DNA from: Paenibacillus faecis
GTDB taxonomy: Bacteria > Bacillota > Bacilli > Paenibacillales > Paenibacillaceae
Length of the DNA: 64,000 nt
Assembly: GCF_008084145.1 (NCBI RefSeq)
Contig: NZ_VSDO01000003.1
Span: forward strand, 744,001 to 808,000
Direction of reading: 5' to 3'
Both the position numbers and the translations under genes were made by a program. Shown in pieces: positions 36,120-44,721 of the stretch (position 1 is the first letter of the stretch; every line of letters starts with the position of its first letter). The notes beneath the pieces were generated by a model that was not told the DNA's origin, searched no databases, and saw nothing but the letters and a program-made list of their open reading frames with translations.

Positions 36120-36327
36120 CCCGTATCTCTCCCTCCATGGCACTACCAGGCCTTAGCCCATCTATCTTTGTTACTTTATTACCCATGTGTCGCTGCTCAC
36201 TTCACTCTATGCGATAACGGCAAATTCATATTCCCGTTCATTGCGGTACTCTCTTAACGTATTAAATTGGCGGGATGTTGCCCGTTCAGGCAAATTATTC
36301 GTTGTCCATTTGTCTTCGTTAGGAATG

Positions 36328-36356
36328 TTTACGGCAAAGTAAGACTACACTATAGA
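36328..36356 (+). promoter_or_regulatory. Candidate sigma-A promoter for the small protein at 36489
   Basis: TTTACG and TATAGA hexamers are separated by 17 bases. They lie about 130 bases before the small gene. The rest of the 36120-36488 gap holds only a short GGCGGGATGTTGCCCG-type hairpin near 36268-36290. Confidence 0.4.
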
Positions 36357-36488
36357 TATAGCGCTAGATTGATAGATTTATTCTACCATAAGCCGGACAA
36401 ACTGGTGCAGTTTTCATACAGGGAATTTTCGGGAGAAACACCGTCTTTCCAGTCTGTCCCGGCTGTCCTAAAAAAGGAGGGCTTAGTC

Positions 36489-36698
36489 ATGAATTCAAAC
36501 TATTCCACGCCGATGAACGAGGTGAATGTCCTCGCCAAACTGGCCGATATGAAAGAAGAGCATTACCACCAATTGGTAACGCTCAGCGCGATAATGGAGC
36601 TATTGATCGAGAAAGGGATTCTCACCCGGCAGGAGATCGAGCAAAAAGCGGCCGAACTCGACGGGTTTATAAGTCCGCCACCGTATCCCACGGCGTAG
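36489..36698 (+). CDS. Small conserved-looking hypothetical protein
   Basis: AAAAAGGAGG lies 8 bases before ATG at 36489, so this is probably a real gene of 69 residues. It is acidic and helical (EVNVLAKLADMKEEHYHQLV, then LLIEKGILTRQEIEQKAAEL). The GILTRQEIE segment resembles short regulatory helices seen at the ends of several enzyme subunits, but I cannot assign a family. Its 3' end overlaps the convergent walJ gene by 32 bases, so the two coding ends share DNA. Confidence 0.65.
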   Translation: MNSNYSTPMNEVNVLAKLADMKEEHYHQLVTLSAIMELLIEKGILTRQEIEQKAAELDGFISPPPYPTA

Positions 36699-37473
36699 GC
36701 CGGTCAAAAAAAGTGTCCCGCAGTTTGAACTCACTGTCCTTAAAAAAACAGCCGCGGTCTTCCATCGCGCCCCGCACGGCCATTCGGGCCAGGTCCGGCA
36801 TGTTATGCTCCCGGCTCAAGTGGGCCAGGTACGTCCGCTTGATCCGGCCGTTCAACAGCTCGCTCAGCAGCTCGCCCGTGGCTTCGTTGGACAAATGCCC
36901 CATGTCGCCGAGGATCCGGCGCTTGATGTTCCACGGATACCGGCCCATGCGAAGCATTTCGATATCGTGGTTCGCCTCCAGCACCAGCACGTCGGAGTCG
37001 GCGATCGCCGCTTTCACCTTGTCGCTGGCATAGCCGAGATCGGTGCAGACGCTCAGTTTTTCTTTGCCATCGTAAAAACAATACCCCACCGGCTCCGCCG
37101 CATCATGCGAAATCGCGAAGGATTCCACTCGCAGCGACCCGAAATCCTTCGCTTCGCCGGTACCGAACAGGCAGCGGTTCTCCTCCGGAATCTGGCCGAT
37201 CGCCTTTTCCATCGAGCTCCACGTCTTCTCGTTCGCGTAGATCGGTAAATTGTATTTTCTCGCCACGGCTCCAAGTCCCTTGATATGGTCGGAGTGCTCG
37301 TGCGTCACCAGAATGCCACTCAATTCCTGCCCGGATACCTCGCGCTCCGCCAGCAATTCGTCAATCCGGCGGCAGCTGAAGCCCGCGTCGATCATCAGCG
37401 TGACCTCACCGTTCGCAACCAGCGTGGCGTTTCCCGTAGATCCGCTCGACAGCACTGTAAATTTTAAACCCAT
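36667..37473 (-). CDS. walJ: MBL-fold metallo-hydrolase WalJ (YycJ)
   Basis: The 268-residue protein has the metallo-beta-lactamase motif THEHSDHIKG at about residue 56 and downstream Asp/His ligands (CTDLGYAS, LEANHD, HLSNEA). YycJ/WalJ is a nuclease-like protein linked to cell-wall stress and DNA repair in Firmicutes. It is 7 bases after walI and is the last gene of the wal operon. Confidence 0.93.
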   Translation of the reverse strand: MGLKFTVLSSGSTGNATLVANGEVTLMIDAGFSCRRIDELLAEREVSGQELSGILVTHEHSDHIKGLGAVARKYNLPIYANEKTWSSMEKAIGQIPEENRCLFGTGEAKDFGSLRVESFAISHDAAEPVGYCFYDGKEKLSVCTDLGYASDKVKAAIADSDVLVLEANHDIEMLRMGRYPWNIKRRILGDMGHLSNEATGELLSELLNGRIKRTYLAHLSREHNMPDLARMAVRGAMEDRGCFFKDSEFKLRDTFFDRPTPWDTVADL

Positions 37474-37480
37474 TTCCCCA

Positions 37481-38230
37481 TTACTCCTTTGCTTTCTCGA
37501 TGTTCGGACTGATCACGTCCCCGCTGATGCCTTGTACGTAATACTCCGTCCCGCTCTCCAAAATAAACCGCCAGGCCGGCGCGGCCGGCAGATGCGCATC
37601 GGAATTGAACACCTCGCCGTAATAACCGAGCTCGATTTCCGTGACGACCGAGCCTTCCGGCAGAAAGTTCTCGACCAGGTTGCCGAGCGCTTTGGAAGCG
37701 GACAGCACCCGCTGCCGTTTCTCCCCTTCCGAACTGCTGATTTCAATGTTCTGCTCGCGATAGGAGATAATCTTCTGATTGCTGTAGTACAACCTCAAGT
37801 CTATTTTAAACAACGGCCATTTCCCGTCAACCAGCGGGTGGAGAACAAACTCCCCGTCCCGGCTCGCCGCCTCGTCATACCGGTAATTTGCGATATTGGG
37901 AAGACTGGTCTTTAACGCGCTGACCAGCTCCTTAGGGGTATAGATCAGCTTGCTGTCCACCGGTGACGGAAGATCGACGACCTTGCCGTTCCCCCCTCCG
38001 TCCACGAACCGGTACGATATTTTCGGCAGCTCGGGCGTTTCGCTCGGAATTTTCGCCGGCACCCGAATCCGCTTCTCGTCCATCGCCTTCTGGATATTAC
38101 TCTCCAGCGAGGAGAAATCCGGGTTGGAGTCCGCCTGCTCCTGCCAATCGTTCCACAGTTGATAGCCCAGCACCAGATTCAGCAATAAAAAGGCGTAAAT
38201 CAGCACGTTCTTCGCGCGGCCCCAATCCAT
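37481..38230 (-). CDS. walI: WalK auxiliary protein WalI (YycI)
   Basis: The start at 38230 (MDWGRAKNVLIYAFLLLNL) has GGAGGTGG upstream; 249 residues. One N-terminal membrane helix anchors an extracytoplasmic YycI domain. With WalH it forms a complex that restrains the WalK kinase in Bacillus. The gap to walH (304 bases) is much longer than expected and contains array D. Confidence 0.9.
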   Translation of the reverse strand: MDWGRAKNVLIYAFLLLNLVLGYQLWNDWQEQADSNPDFSSLESNIQKAMDEKRIRVPAKIPSETPELPKISYRFVDGGGNGKVVDLPSPVDSKLIYTPKELVSALKTSLPNIANYRYDEAASRDGEFVLHPLVDGKWPLFKIDLRLYYSNQKIISYREQNIEISSSEGEKRQRVLSASKALGNLVENFLPEGSVVTEIELGYYGEVFNSDAHLPAAPAWRFILESGTEYYVQGISGDVISPNIEKAKE

Positions 38231-38268
38231 CCTTCCACCTCCATCAGACAACCTCACTGAATAAAATG

Positions 38269-38445
38269 CCTGCAAATCTGCAGGTTTTTTCTCCTGCTAG
38301 GAACAAAATTTCAAAATTCCTGCGAATCTGCAGGCATTTTCGGCAAATCAGCTCTGTGCCCCCAAAATCGCTGGAAATTCCTGCAGATTTGCATCTTTTT
38401 CACAATTCCCATCGTGGATCGGCCTAAATCCTGCAGATTTGCATC
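38269..38445. repeat. Four-unit array D in the walH-walI gap
   Basis: Units CCTGCAAATCTGCAGG (38269), CCTGCGAATCTGCAGG (38319), and twice CCTGCAGATTTGCATC (38380 and 38430). The last two are the first motif in reverse orientation. Centre spacing is 50, 61 and 50 bases, close to arrays A-C although the unit sequence is unrelated. T-runs follow each unit on the plus strand. Confidence 0.8.
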
Positions 38446-38534
38446 TTTTTGAGTTTGAAGCGGGCAACTCGGCAGAAGTTTTCGAATATCTGGTTGAATA
38501 TCCGATCGAATATCTCACGTCAGCCCTTCCCCCT

Positions 38535-39827
38535 CTAGTTCAGAATCCGCGTCGCTCCGTTGCGGAGCTCGGCCACCCATACCGGCTTCAGCAGCAGGCC
38601 GTCCTTGGTCAAGGAAGGATGGTAGGCCGGGTAGAGACTGACGATATCGGCCTCCCCCTTGAACCGGGCGATCAGCTTCCGCAGCTCGTTCCCCCCTGGC
38701 AGATCGACCATTTTTTTGCTCCAGAACTCGCCGGTCGGATAAATCAGGGAGCGCTGGTAGCCCGTGATCGTGCCCTGCCTTAATTCAAGGGCGATTTCTC
38801 CATAATGGAACGAGGAGATATCAATGATCGGCAAAGCGCCATACTGCCCCTCGCCGTAATACTGCTGAAAAGCCACCGTATGCTGCTCATTTCGGCTGTC
38901 GTCGGTCTCCTTCAACCGGTATTGGCCGTTCCAGCCGCCGTGCTGGTTAACGAAGTCCACCGCGGACAGCGCGTTGCGCCCCGGGCTGCTCTCGCCCGCG
39001 GCCGGTGCCGCCGGGTCGGTATAATTGATCCAGTTCCGGTCCTGCCTCACTTGGAGACTGCGCTTGCTGTCCGTATAGATCTCGGAGCCGTCTTTTTCCC
39101 GGATATAGCGGGTGATGCTGGGATCAAAAAACAAACTGCTCTGCATCTGATCCGTCGAAAACACCCCGATCTTCATCCCCGTCTCCACCATGCGGATCGG
39201 CTTCTCCGGAAGGTAATAGCCGTCCTCCAGCGTATACGGCACCCATTCCTTGCCGAAATCCACCTGCTGCTTCACGTCCTGCACGGTCAAATCGGCCTTG
39301 GTTGCCTCGTAAACCACGTCCCCCTGCGAGCTGAAAAAGAACACCCGCACCTGCTCCTCATCCTCGGCGTTGTAGATCAGCACCCGGCTGATGCTTTCGC
39401 CTTCAAACAGAGAGTCCGGTTCGATTTGCATAACCCGTTGCAGCAGCGATACCGGGATGCCTCCCCCGAACTGCAGCTCGATGCCGGGATAGCGGCTGCG
39501 GATTTCCGCCCAATCGATGTTTTCCAGGGCGTACCGCTGGAATCCCTCAAACTGGCGTCCCTTCAGCCGGGAGTAAATCAGGTTGTAGAAGGCCGATTCC
39601 GGGTAAAACACCGTGTGCCGGCCGCCGCCCAGATGAACGGCGATTTGCGCGGGAAACAGCATATCCTCCGCTTCCGCCTCCTGGCCCATGTTCTCCGTCT
39701 TGATATAGTCGCTCGCGGTTTTGACGACCGGGTTGCTGCCCGGCAGGCGATAGATGAGAAAATAGCTCTGCACCAGGCTGCACCCGACCAGAAGGGCCAG
39801 CACCAGCGATTTCACACGCTCCTTCAC
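38535..39827 (-). CDS. walH: WalK auxiliary protein WalH (YycH)
   Basis: The 430-residue protein has one N-terminal membrane helix (VKSLVLALLVGCSLVQSYFL) and a large outer domain typical of YycH. Its start overlaps the walK stop by 4 bases (ATGA), indicating coupling. With WalI it modulates WalK activity at the membrane. Confidence 0.92.
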   Translation of the reverse strand: MKERVKSLVLALLVGCSLVQSYFLIYRLPGSNPVVKTASDYIKTENMGQEAEAEDMLFPAQIAVHLGGGRHTVFYPESAFYNLIYSRLKGRQFEGFQRYALENIDWAEIRSRYPGIELQFGGGIPVSLLQRVMQIEPDSLFEGESISRVLIYNAEDEEQVRVFFFSSQGDVVYEATKADLTVQDVKQQVDFGKEWVPYTLEDGYYLPEKPIRMVETGMKIGVFSTDQMQSSLFFDPSITRYIREKDGSEIYTDSKRSLQVRQDRNWINYTDPAAPAAGESSPGRNALSAVDFVNQHGGWNGQYRLKETDDSRNEQHTVAFQQYYGEGQYGALPIIDISSFHYGEIALELRQGTITGYQRSLIYPTGEFWSKKMVDLPGGNELRKLIARFKGEADIVSLYPAYHPSLTKDGLLLKPVWVAELRNGATRILN

Positions 39828-41647
39828 GCACCGTCGCCTCCTTGTTCATACTGGGGCAGCGTAAAGGTCACCTTGGTGCCCTTGCCCAGCTCCGACTGTA
39901 ACGAGATCGTTCCGCCGTGCGCCTTGACGATTTCCCGGGCAATGGAGAGGCCGAGCCCCGTGCCGCCCATATTCCGCGACCGGGCCTTGTCCACCCGGTA
40001 AAAACGCTCGAAAATCCGGTCCAGGTCCTTCTTGGGAATGCCGATCCCGTTATCCTGTACCGAAATTTCCAGCGCCCCGTCTTCCTTGATTCGGGCTTCG
40101 AGTCCGATCGTGCCGCCTTCCGGCGTATATTTCATGGCGTTGGACATCAGGTTGTCGAGCACCTGGTCGATCTGGTCGCGATCCACCCACGCCGTGCTGA
40201 CCCCGTTGCCGACGAAGAGCGTCGGCTTGATCTCTTTTTCCTGCATCTGAAAAGAGAACCGGTCCGTCACTTCCTCCAGCATCTCCATCACGTTGGCCGG
40301 CTGCTTCCGCAGCTGCGCTTCCTTGGAGTCGAGACGCGACAGATGCAGCAGGTCCGTGACGAGGCGGATCATCCGCTCGGTCTGGTTCTGGATGACGGAG
40401 GCAAATTTCGGTCCCAGTTCCGGATCGGCCATGGCCCCGTCCTCCAGCGCCTCCGTGTAGCTCTTGATCGTCGTGAGCGGCGTGCGGAGCTCGTGGGATA
40501 CGTTGGCCACAAACTCCCGCCGGGACGCCTCCAGTTGCTCCTGCTCGGTCACGTCCTGAAGCACGGCGATGGTGCCCACGATGCCGGTCTCCCTGCGGTG
40601 AATCGGCGTGAACGTGACGCGGATCAGGAACGTTTCCCCTTCCGACGTCTCGTTCTCCAGAATCGTGGAGTGCATCGTGCCCTGCTGCAATATTTCGCGC
40701 TCCTCCGGACTCAGGCGCAGCAGCGAAATGATATCGGTTTCCCCGGTCGGGTCCTCGCCGATCCGCAGCATTTCCCCGGCCCGGCGGTTCATCAGGATCA
40801 CGATGCCAGCCTCGTCGGTCGCAATGACCCCGTCGCTCATGTTGGTGAGGATCGAGGCCAGTTTCTCCTTCTCTTCCTCGTTCTGGGCCAACGCGTCGCG
40901 CAGCCGGCTCGTCATATAGTTAAACGCCCGGCTAAGCTGGCCGATCTCGTCGTTGCCCAGCACCGGCATCTGCTGGTGAAACTCCCCTTCGGCCACCGCC
41001 GTTGCCCGCCTTGTCATTTCCTTGATCGGCGAGGTGATCGTATGCGCCAGAATCACGCCGAGCACCGCGGTCAGCCCCAGCGCCAGTAAAATCCCCGATA
41101 TAAAAATATTATTAATCCGTTCCATCGTATCGTACAGCTCGTTCATCGAGGCCGCGATATAAATGGCGCCCACGATTTTGCCGTCATTGACGACCGGCTT
41201 GGCCACGACCTTCTTACGGACATTGTCCTCGTCGATAATGTATTCCTCGTTGTCGCGAATCCCCTGCAGCGCCCGGTTTACGACCGTTTGCGTGTTCTTC
41301 GTGCCGACGTAATCGGCATGCGAAGGCGTGGAGGTCGTCAGCACTTTGCCGCTGGCGTCCAGCACCTGAATTTCCGCGCCGTTAATGTTGAACAGATTGT
41401 TCACCAGCACGCGCAAATTTTCCAGCGACTCCTCCGCCGAGTCTCCCGACGCGCCGAGGTTCTGCGCCGCCAGCACCGAAAGCAGCTCCGCCCGCTCCTG
41501 CAGCTCCTTCGTGAAGTTGTTCGTCAGGGAAGTCTTCATCGCGCTCACAAAATAAACCCCGATCAGCTGCATGGCGATCAGGATCAGGAGCACATAAATA
41601 ATAATCAGCTTCGCCTGGATCGTGCGGAAGAAGGAGGGCAGCTTCAT
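39824..41647 (-). CDS. walK: Cell-wall sensor histidine kinase WalK
   Basis: The 607-residue protein has membrane helix 1 near residues 10-30, an extracellular sensor (to about 180), helix 2, then HAMP, PAS, HisKA and HATPase domains. The phosphorylated His lies in NVSHELRTPLTTIK. ATP-binding motifs are DNLMSNAMKYTP (N box) and DNGIGIPKKD (G1), with GGTGLGLSI (G2). It phosphorylates WalR to control wall hydrolases and growth. It starts 1 base after the walR stop. Confidence 0.97.
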   Translation of the reverse strand: MKLPSFFRTIQAKLIIIYVLLILIAMQLIGVYFVSAMKTSLTNNFTKELQERAELLSVLAAQNLGASGDSAEESLENLRVLVNNLFNINGAEIQVLDASGKVLTTSTPSHADYVGTKNTQTVVNRALQGIRDNEEYIIDEDNVRKKVVAKPVVNDGKIVGAIYIAASMNELYDTMERINNIFISGILLALGLTAVLGVILAHTITSPIKEMTRRATAVAEGEFHQQMPVLGNDEIGQLSRAFNYMTSRLRDALAQNEEEKEKLASILTNMSDGVIATDEAGIVILMNRRAGEMLRIGEDPTGETDIISLLRLSPEEREILQQGTMHSTILENETSEGETFLIRVTFTPIHRRETGIVGTIAVLQDVTEQEQLEASRREFVANVSHELRTPLTTIKSYTEALEDGAMADPELGPKFASVIQNQTERMIRLVTDLLHLSRLDSKEAQLRKQPANVMEMLEEVTDRFSFQMQEKEIKPTLFVGNGVSTAWVDRDQIDQVLDNLMSNAMKYTPEGGTIGLEARIKEDGALEISVQDNGIGIPKKDLDRIFERFYRVDKARSRNMGGTGLGLSIAREIVKAHGGTISLQSELGKGTKVTFTLPQYEQGGDGA

Positions 41648-41648
41648 C

Positions 41649-42362
41649 CTAGAATCCTCCCACCTTGGAGCTGCGCATCATGTAGCCGAGCCCCCGCCGG
41701 GTCAAAATATACTCCGGCTTGCTCGGGTCCTTCTCGATCTTCTCCCGCAGCCTCCGGATCGTTACGTCGACCGTCCGGACGTCCCCGAAATATTCGAAGC
41801 CCCACACCGCCTGCAGAAGATGTTCCCGGGTCATCACTTTCCCGGCGTTCTTCACCAGATAATGCAGCAGCTCGAATTCCCGGTGGGTCAAATCGAGCGG
41901 CTCCCCGTTCTTGGATACCATATACGTATCGGTATCCACAAACAACTCAAACAAGCTGAGGCCCTGACGTTCATCGGCTCCCTCGGGTGCCGCCGGCTTT
42001 TGCTGCCGCCGCATCTGCGCCTTCACCCGGGCCAGCAACTCGCGGGTGCTGAACGGCTTGGTGACATAGTCGTCCGCCCCAAGCTCCAGGCCCAGCACCT
42101 TGTCGATCTCCCCGTCCTTGGCCGTCAGCATAATGATCGGGGTCTGCAGCCTGGCCCGCACCTCCCGGCATACGTCCATCCCGTCCTTGCCCGGCAGCAT
42201 CAGATCGAGCAGGATCAGGTCCGGCTGTTCGGCAAACGCCAGCTCCACCGCCTCGATGCCGTCGAAGGCCAGGATCACCTCGTAGCCTTCTTTCTCCAGA
42301 TTGAACTTCAATATATCCGCAATGGGCCGCTCATCGTCCACGACCAGAATTTTCCCTTGCAT
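41649..42362 (-). CDS. walR: Essential response regulator WalR
   Basis: The 237-residue OmpR/PhoB-type regulator has receiver motifs ILVVDDERP and [13 protein letters not shown], with the phospho-acceptor Asp near residue 53, and a C-terminal winged helix ([15 protein letters not shown]). In Firmicutes it binds TGTWAH-type direct repeats before wall-hydrolase genes and is usually essential. It is the first gene of the wal operon. The 201-base gap upstream to the divergent response regulator must hold its promoter. Confidence 0.97.
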   Translation of the reverse strand: MQGKILVVDDERPIADILKFNLEKEGYEVILAFDGIEAVELAFAEQPDLILLDLMLPGKDGMDVCREVRARLQTPIIMLTAKDGEIDKVLGLELGADDYVTKPFSTRELLARVKAQMRRQQKPAAPEGADERQGLSLFELFVDTDTYMVSKNGEPLDLTHREFELLHYLVKNAGKVMTREHLLQAVWGFEYFGDVRTVDVTIRRLREKIEKDPSKPEYILTRRGLGYMMRSSKVGGF

Positions 42363-42563
42363 TTTCCCAGTTCACCCCATACTCTCGGGCATTGGCCCCA
42401 TCTTCCTCTATCTTACCATACCTCCGCCCGCATCAGCCAACGGCTTCCAGGAAGCGGCAGCGCTCAAAATCTGTTGAATCCCTCTCCCTCCTGCTGGTAA
42501 TCTAGAAACGATGCCAAATTGTAGCATACAAGGCGCATACCTAGAGAGGGGAACCGAGTTGAG

Positions 42564-43244
42564 ATGACGACCATTCTGGTAGTGGATGACGATCCGAACA
42601 TTCGGGAACTGATTTGTTTGTATTTAAAAAGAGAAGGCTTCCACCCGATGCAGGCCGCCGACGGAAAAGAAGCGCTGGAAGTGATGGAACAGACGCAGGC
42701 CGACCTCGTGGTGCTCGATATTATGATGCCCGTCATGGACGGCTGGGAATTGTGCCAGGAGCTGCGCCGGCAGTATCCGGACACCCCCCTGCTGATGGTG
42801 ACGGCCAGGGGGGAAACCGGGCAGAAGGTCAAAGGCTTCAATCTGGGGACCGATGATTATCTCGTGAAACCGTTCGATCCGATCGAATTGGTGATTCGCG
42901 TCAAAGCCCTGCTTAAAAGGTACCGGATTTCGGCTTCGCAAAGCATTCAACTGGGCCATGTCTGGCTGAACCGTCAGACCTACAAGGTCATCCGCGGTTC
43001 GGAAGAGCTGACCCTTCCCCCCAAGGAGTTTGAGCTCTTGTTCAGACTGGGCAGCTATCCCGGGCAAATTTTTACCCGCGAGCAGTTAATCCAGCAGATT
43101 TGGGGGGCGGATTACAGCGGAGACGACCGGACGGTCGACGTCCACATCAAGCGGCTGAGAGAACGGTTCGCCCACGACGATCCTCCGTCGTTTCGCATCG
43201 AGACGGTCTACGGATTGGGGTATCGGATCGAGGTCTTCAAATGA
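42564..43244 (+). CDS. OmpR-family response regulator controlling the RND efflux locus
   Basis: The 226-residue protein has receiver motifs ILVVDDDPNIRE and LVVLDIMMPVMDGWE (Asp near residue 52) and a winged helix with DRTVDVHIKRLRERF. GAGAGGGG precedes the ATG. Its stop overlaps the kinase start by 4 bases. A pair of 11-base-spaced direct repeats before the RND gene is the probable binding site. Confidence 0.92.
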   Translation: MTTILVVDDDPNIRELICLYLKREGFHPMQAADGKEALEVMEQTQADLVVLDIMMPVMDGWELCQELRRQYPDTPLLMVTARGETGQKVKGFNLGTDDYLVKPFDPIELVIRVKALLKRYRISASQSIQLGHVWLNRQTYKVIRGSEELTLPPKEFELLFRLGSYPGQIFTREQLIQQIWGADYSGDDRTVDVHIKRLRERFAHDDPPSFRIETVYGLGYRIEVFK

Positions 43245-44620
43245 TCAAATCGTTGTATATCCGCATCGTTCTGATGTTTTTGACGGCCATCATCGTCAGC
43301 CTGCTGGCATCGGCCATGATCACCGGCTATGTTTACCAGCAATCCGTGACGAAACAGACCCAAACGTATTTGATTCACCTGGGAGAAAGCATGGTCCGGA
43401 TTTTCGAGCGCGCGGGATTCGACAACCGGGCGTTGGTCATGGACGATATCAAGGAACTTATCCATTCCATAAGCTTTGAAATTTACAATGAAAACTTCAA
43501 CCGGGAAACCTACGGTTACCAGGCCGGCAGCACATCATTTGTCAAAAAAGACCAGGTCGAACGGGTGCTGCAGGGGGAAACCGTCCAGGGAGAAACCCGG
43601 GATGACAATATGTTCGTCGGGCTTCGCTTTGAACACCAGGGACACAAGTATGCGCTGTTTATCCAGCCGGGACCGTCCAATCAGTTCGGCTACCCGATCA
43701 ACAACATCATCCTGACGATGATCGGAATCGTGCTAATCGGCGGAAGCTTGTTTTTTACCGCGGAAGCCACGTTTCTGATCTTGCCGCTGCGCAAAATGAC
43801 GGAAGCGACCAAGCGGATGGCCCGGGGCGATTTCAGCACCAACCTCAAGGTCCGGCGCAAGGATGAACTGGGCGTGCTGGTCAAAAATTTCGATGAGATG
43901 CGGCAGCAGCTGCAGCAAATGGAGCAGATGCGGCAGGATTTCGTCTCCAATGTGTCGCACGAAATCCAGTCCCCGCTGACTTCCATCCGCGGGTTCGCCA
44001 AGGCTTTGAAAGACGAAACCCTCGATGCCAAGGACCGAGACCGCTACCTGGATATCATCATTGCGGAAAGCGAGCGGATGTCCCGCATGGGCGACAATCT
44101 GCTGAATCTGGCATCACTGGAGTCCGAACACCATCCTTTTCATCCGGAAGCCTTCCGGCTGGACGAGCAAATCCGGCAGATCGTCGTCGGTTTTGAGCCG
44201 CAATGGTCGGCCAAGTCCATCGACATCGATCTTCACCTGCCGGCTGTCGTGATCAAAGGCGATCGCGACGGGCTCAATCAAGTATGGACCAACTTGCTTG
44301 GCAACAGTTTGAAGTTTACCCCCGAGGGGGGATGCATCTCCATTCTGCTCCGGCGAGAGGTCCACAAGGTTGTCGTCACGATCAAGGACAGCGGGATCGG
44401 CATTTCCGAGGAGGACCTGCCGCATATTTTCGAGCGATTTTATAAAGCGGACCGCTCCCGGAACCGGACCCAAGGCGGCAACGGCTTGGGGCTGGCGATC
44501 GTCAAAAAAATGATCGACCTGCATCGCGGCCGCATTCACGTTCAAAGCCGACCGGGCCAGGGAACCACCTTCGCGGTCACCTTGCCCTATTACGGCCTCA
44601 AGCCTCCCAAGGAGGTATGA
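43241..44620 (+). CDS. Sensor histidine kinase paired with the regulator
   Basis: The start is the ATG at 43241, overlapping the regulator stop, and gives 459 residues. Two membrane helices (about 8-30 and 160-180) flank an outer sensor. A HAMP linker follows, then HisKA with NVSHEIQSPLTSIRGFAKAL and HATPase motifs (LLGNSLKFTPEGG, DSGIGISEED, GGNGLGLAI). It is next to the RND pump, so it probably senses envelope-active compounds or stress. Confidence 0.92.
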   Translation: MIKSLYIRIVLMFLTAIIVSLLASAMITGYVYQQSVTKQTQTYLIHLGESMVRIFERAGFDNRALVMDDIKELIHSISFEIYNENFNRETYGYQAGSTSFVKKDQVERVLQGETVQGETRDDNMFVGLRFEHQGHKYALFIQPGPSNQFGYPINNIILTMIGIVLIGGSLFFTAEATFLILPLRKMTEATKRMARGDFSTNLKVRRKDELGVLVKNFDEMRQQLQQMEQMRQDFVSNVSHEIQSPLTSIRGFAKALKDETLDAKDRDRYLDIIIAESERMSRMGDNLLNLASLESEHHPFHPEAFRLDEQIRQIVVGFEPQWSAKSIDIDLHLPAVVIKGDRDGLNQVWTNLLGNSLKFTPEGGCISILLRREVHKVVVTIKDSGIGISEEDLPHIFERFYKADRSRNRTQGGNGLGLAIVKKMIDLHRGRIHVQSRPGQGTTFAVTLPYYGLKPPKEV

Positions 44621-44667
44621 AAATCGATCCTGTAATCGGATGCAAATTTTTATGAAAATGAACTCCA

Positions 44668-44688
44668 TTCACATTCAGTTCACATTCA
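44668..44688 (+). promoter_or_regulatory. Direct repeats TTCACATTCA, probable response-regulator site
   Basis: Two perfect 10-base copies (44668-44677 and 44679-44688) are set 11 bases apart, one helical turn, as expected for an OmpR-type dimer. They lie 34 bases before the RND gene and overlap the place where a -35 element should be. A TAATCT element near 44694 could be the -10. Confidence 0.6.
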
Positions 44689-44721
44689 TCCGGTAATCTT
44701 CTTTTAGATAGGAGGATTGCC

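Noticed and set aside
36268..36300. A single unit of the palindrome family upstream of the small gene
   Set aside because: The GGCGGGATGTTGCCCG hairpin has a different half-site and is not part of a four-unit set.
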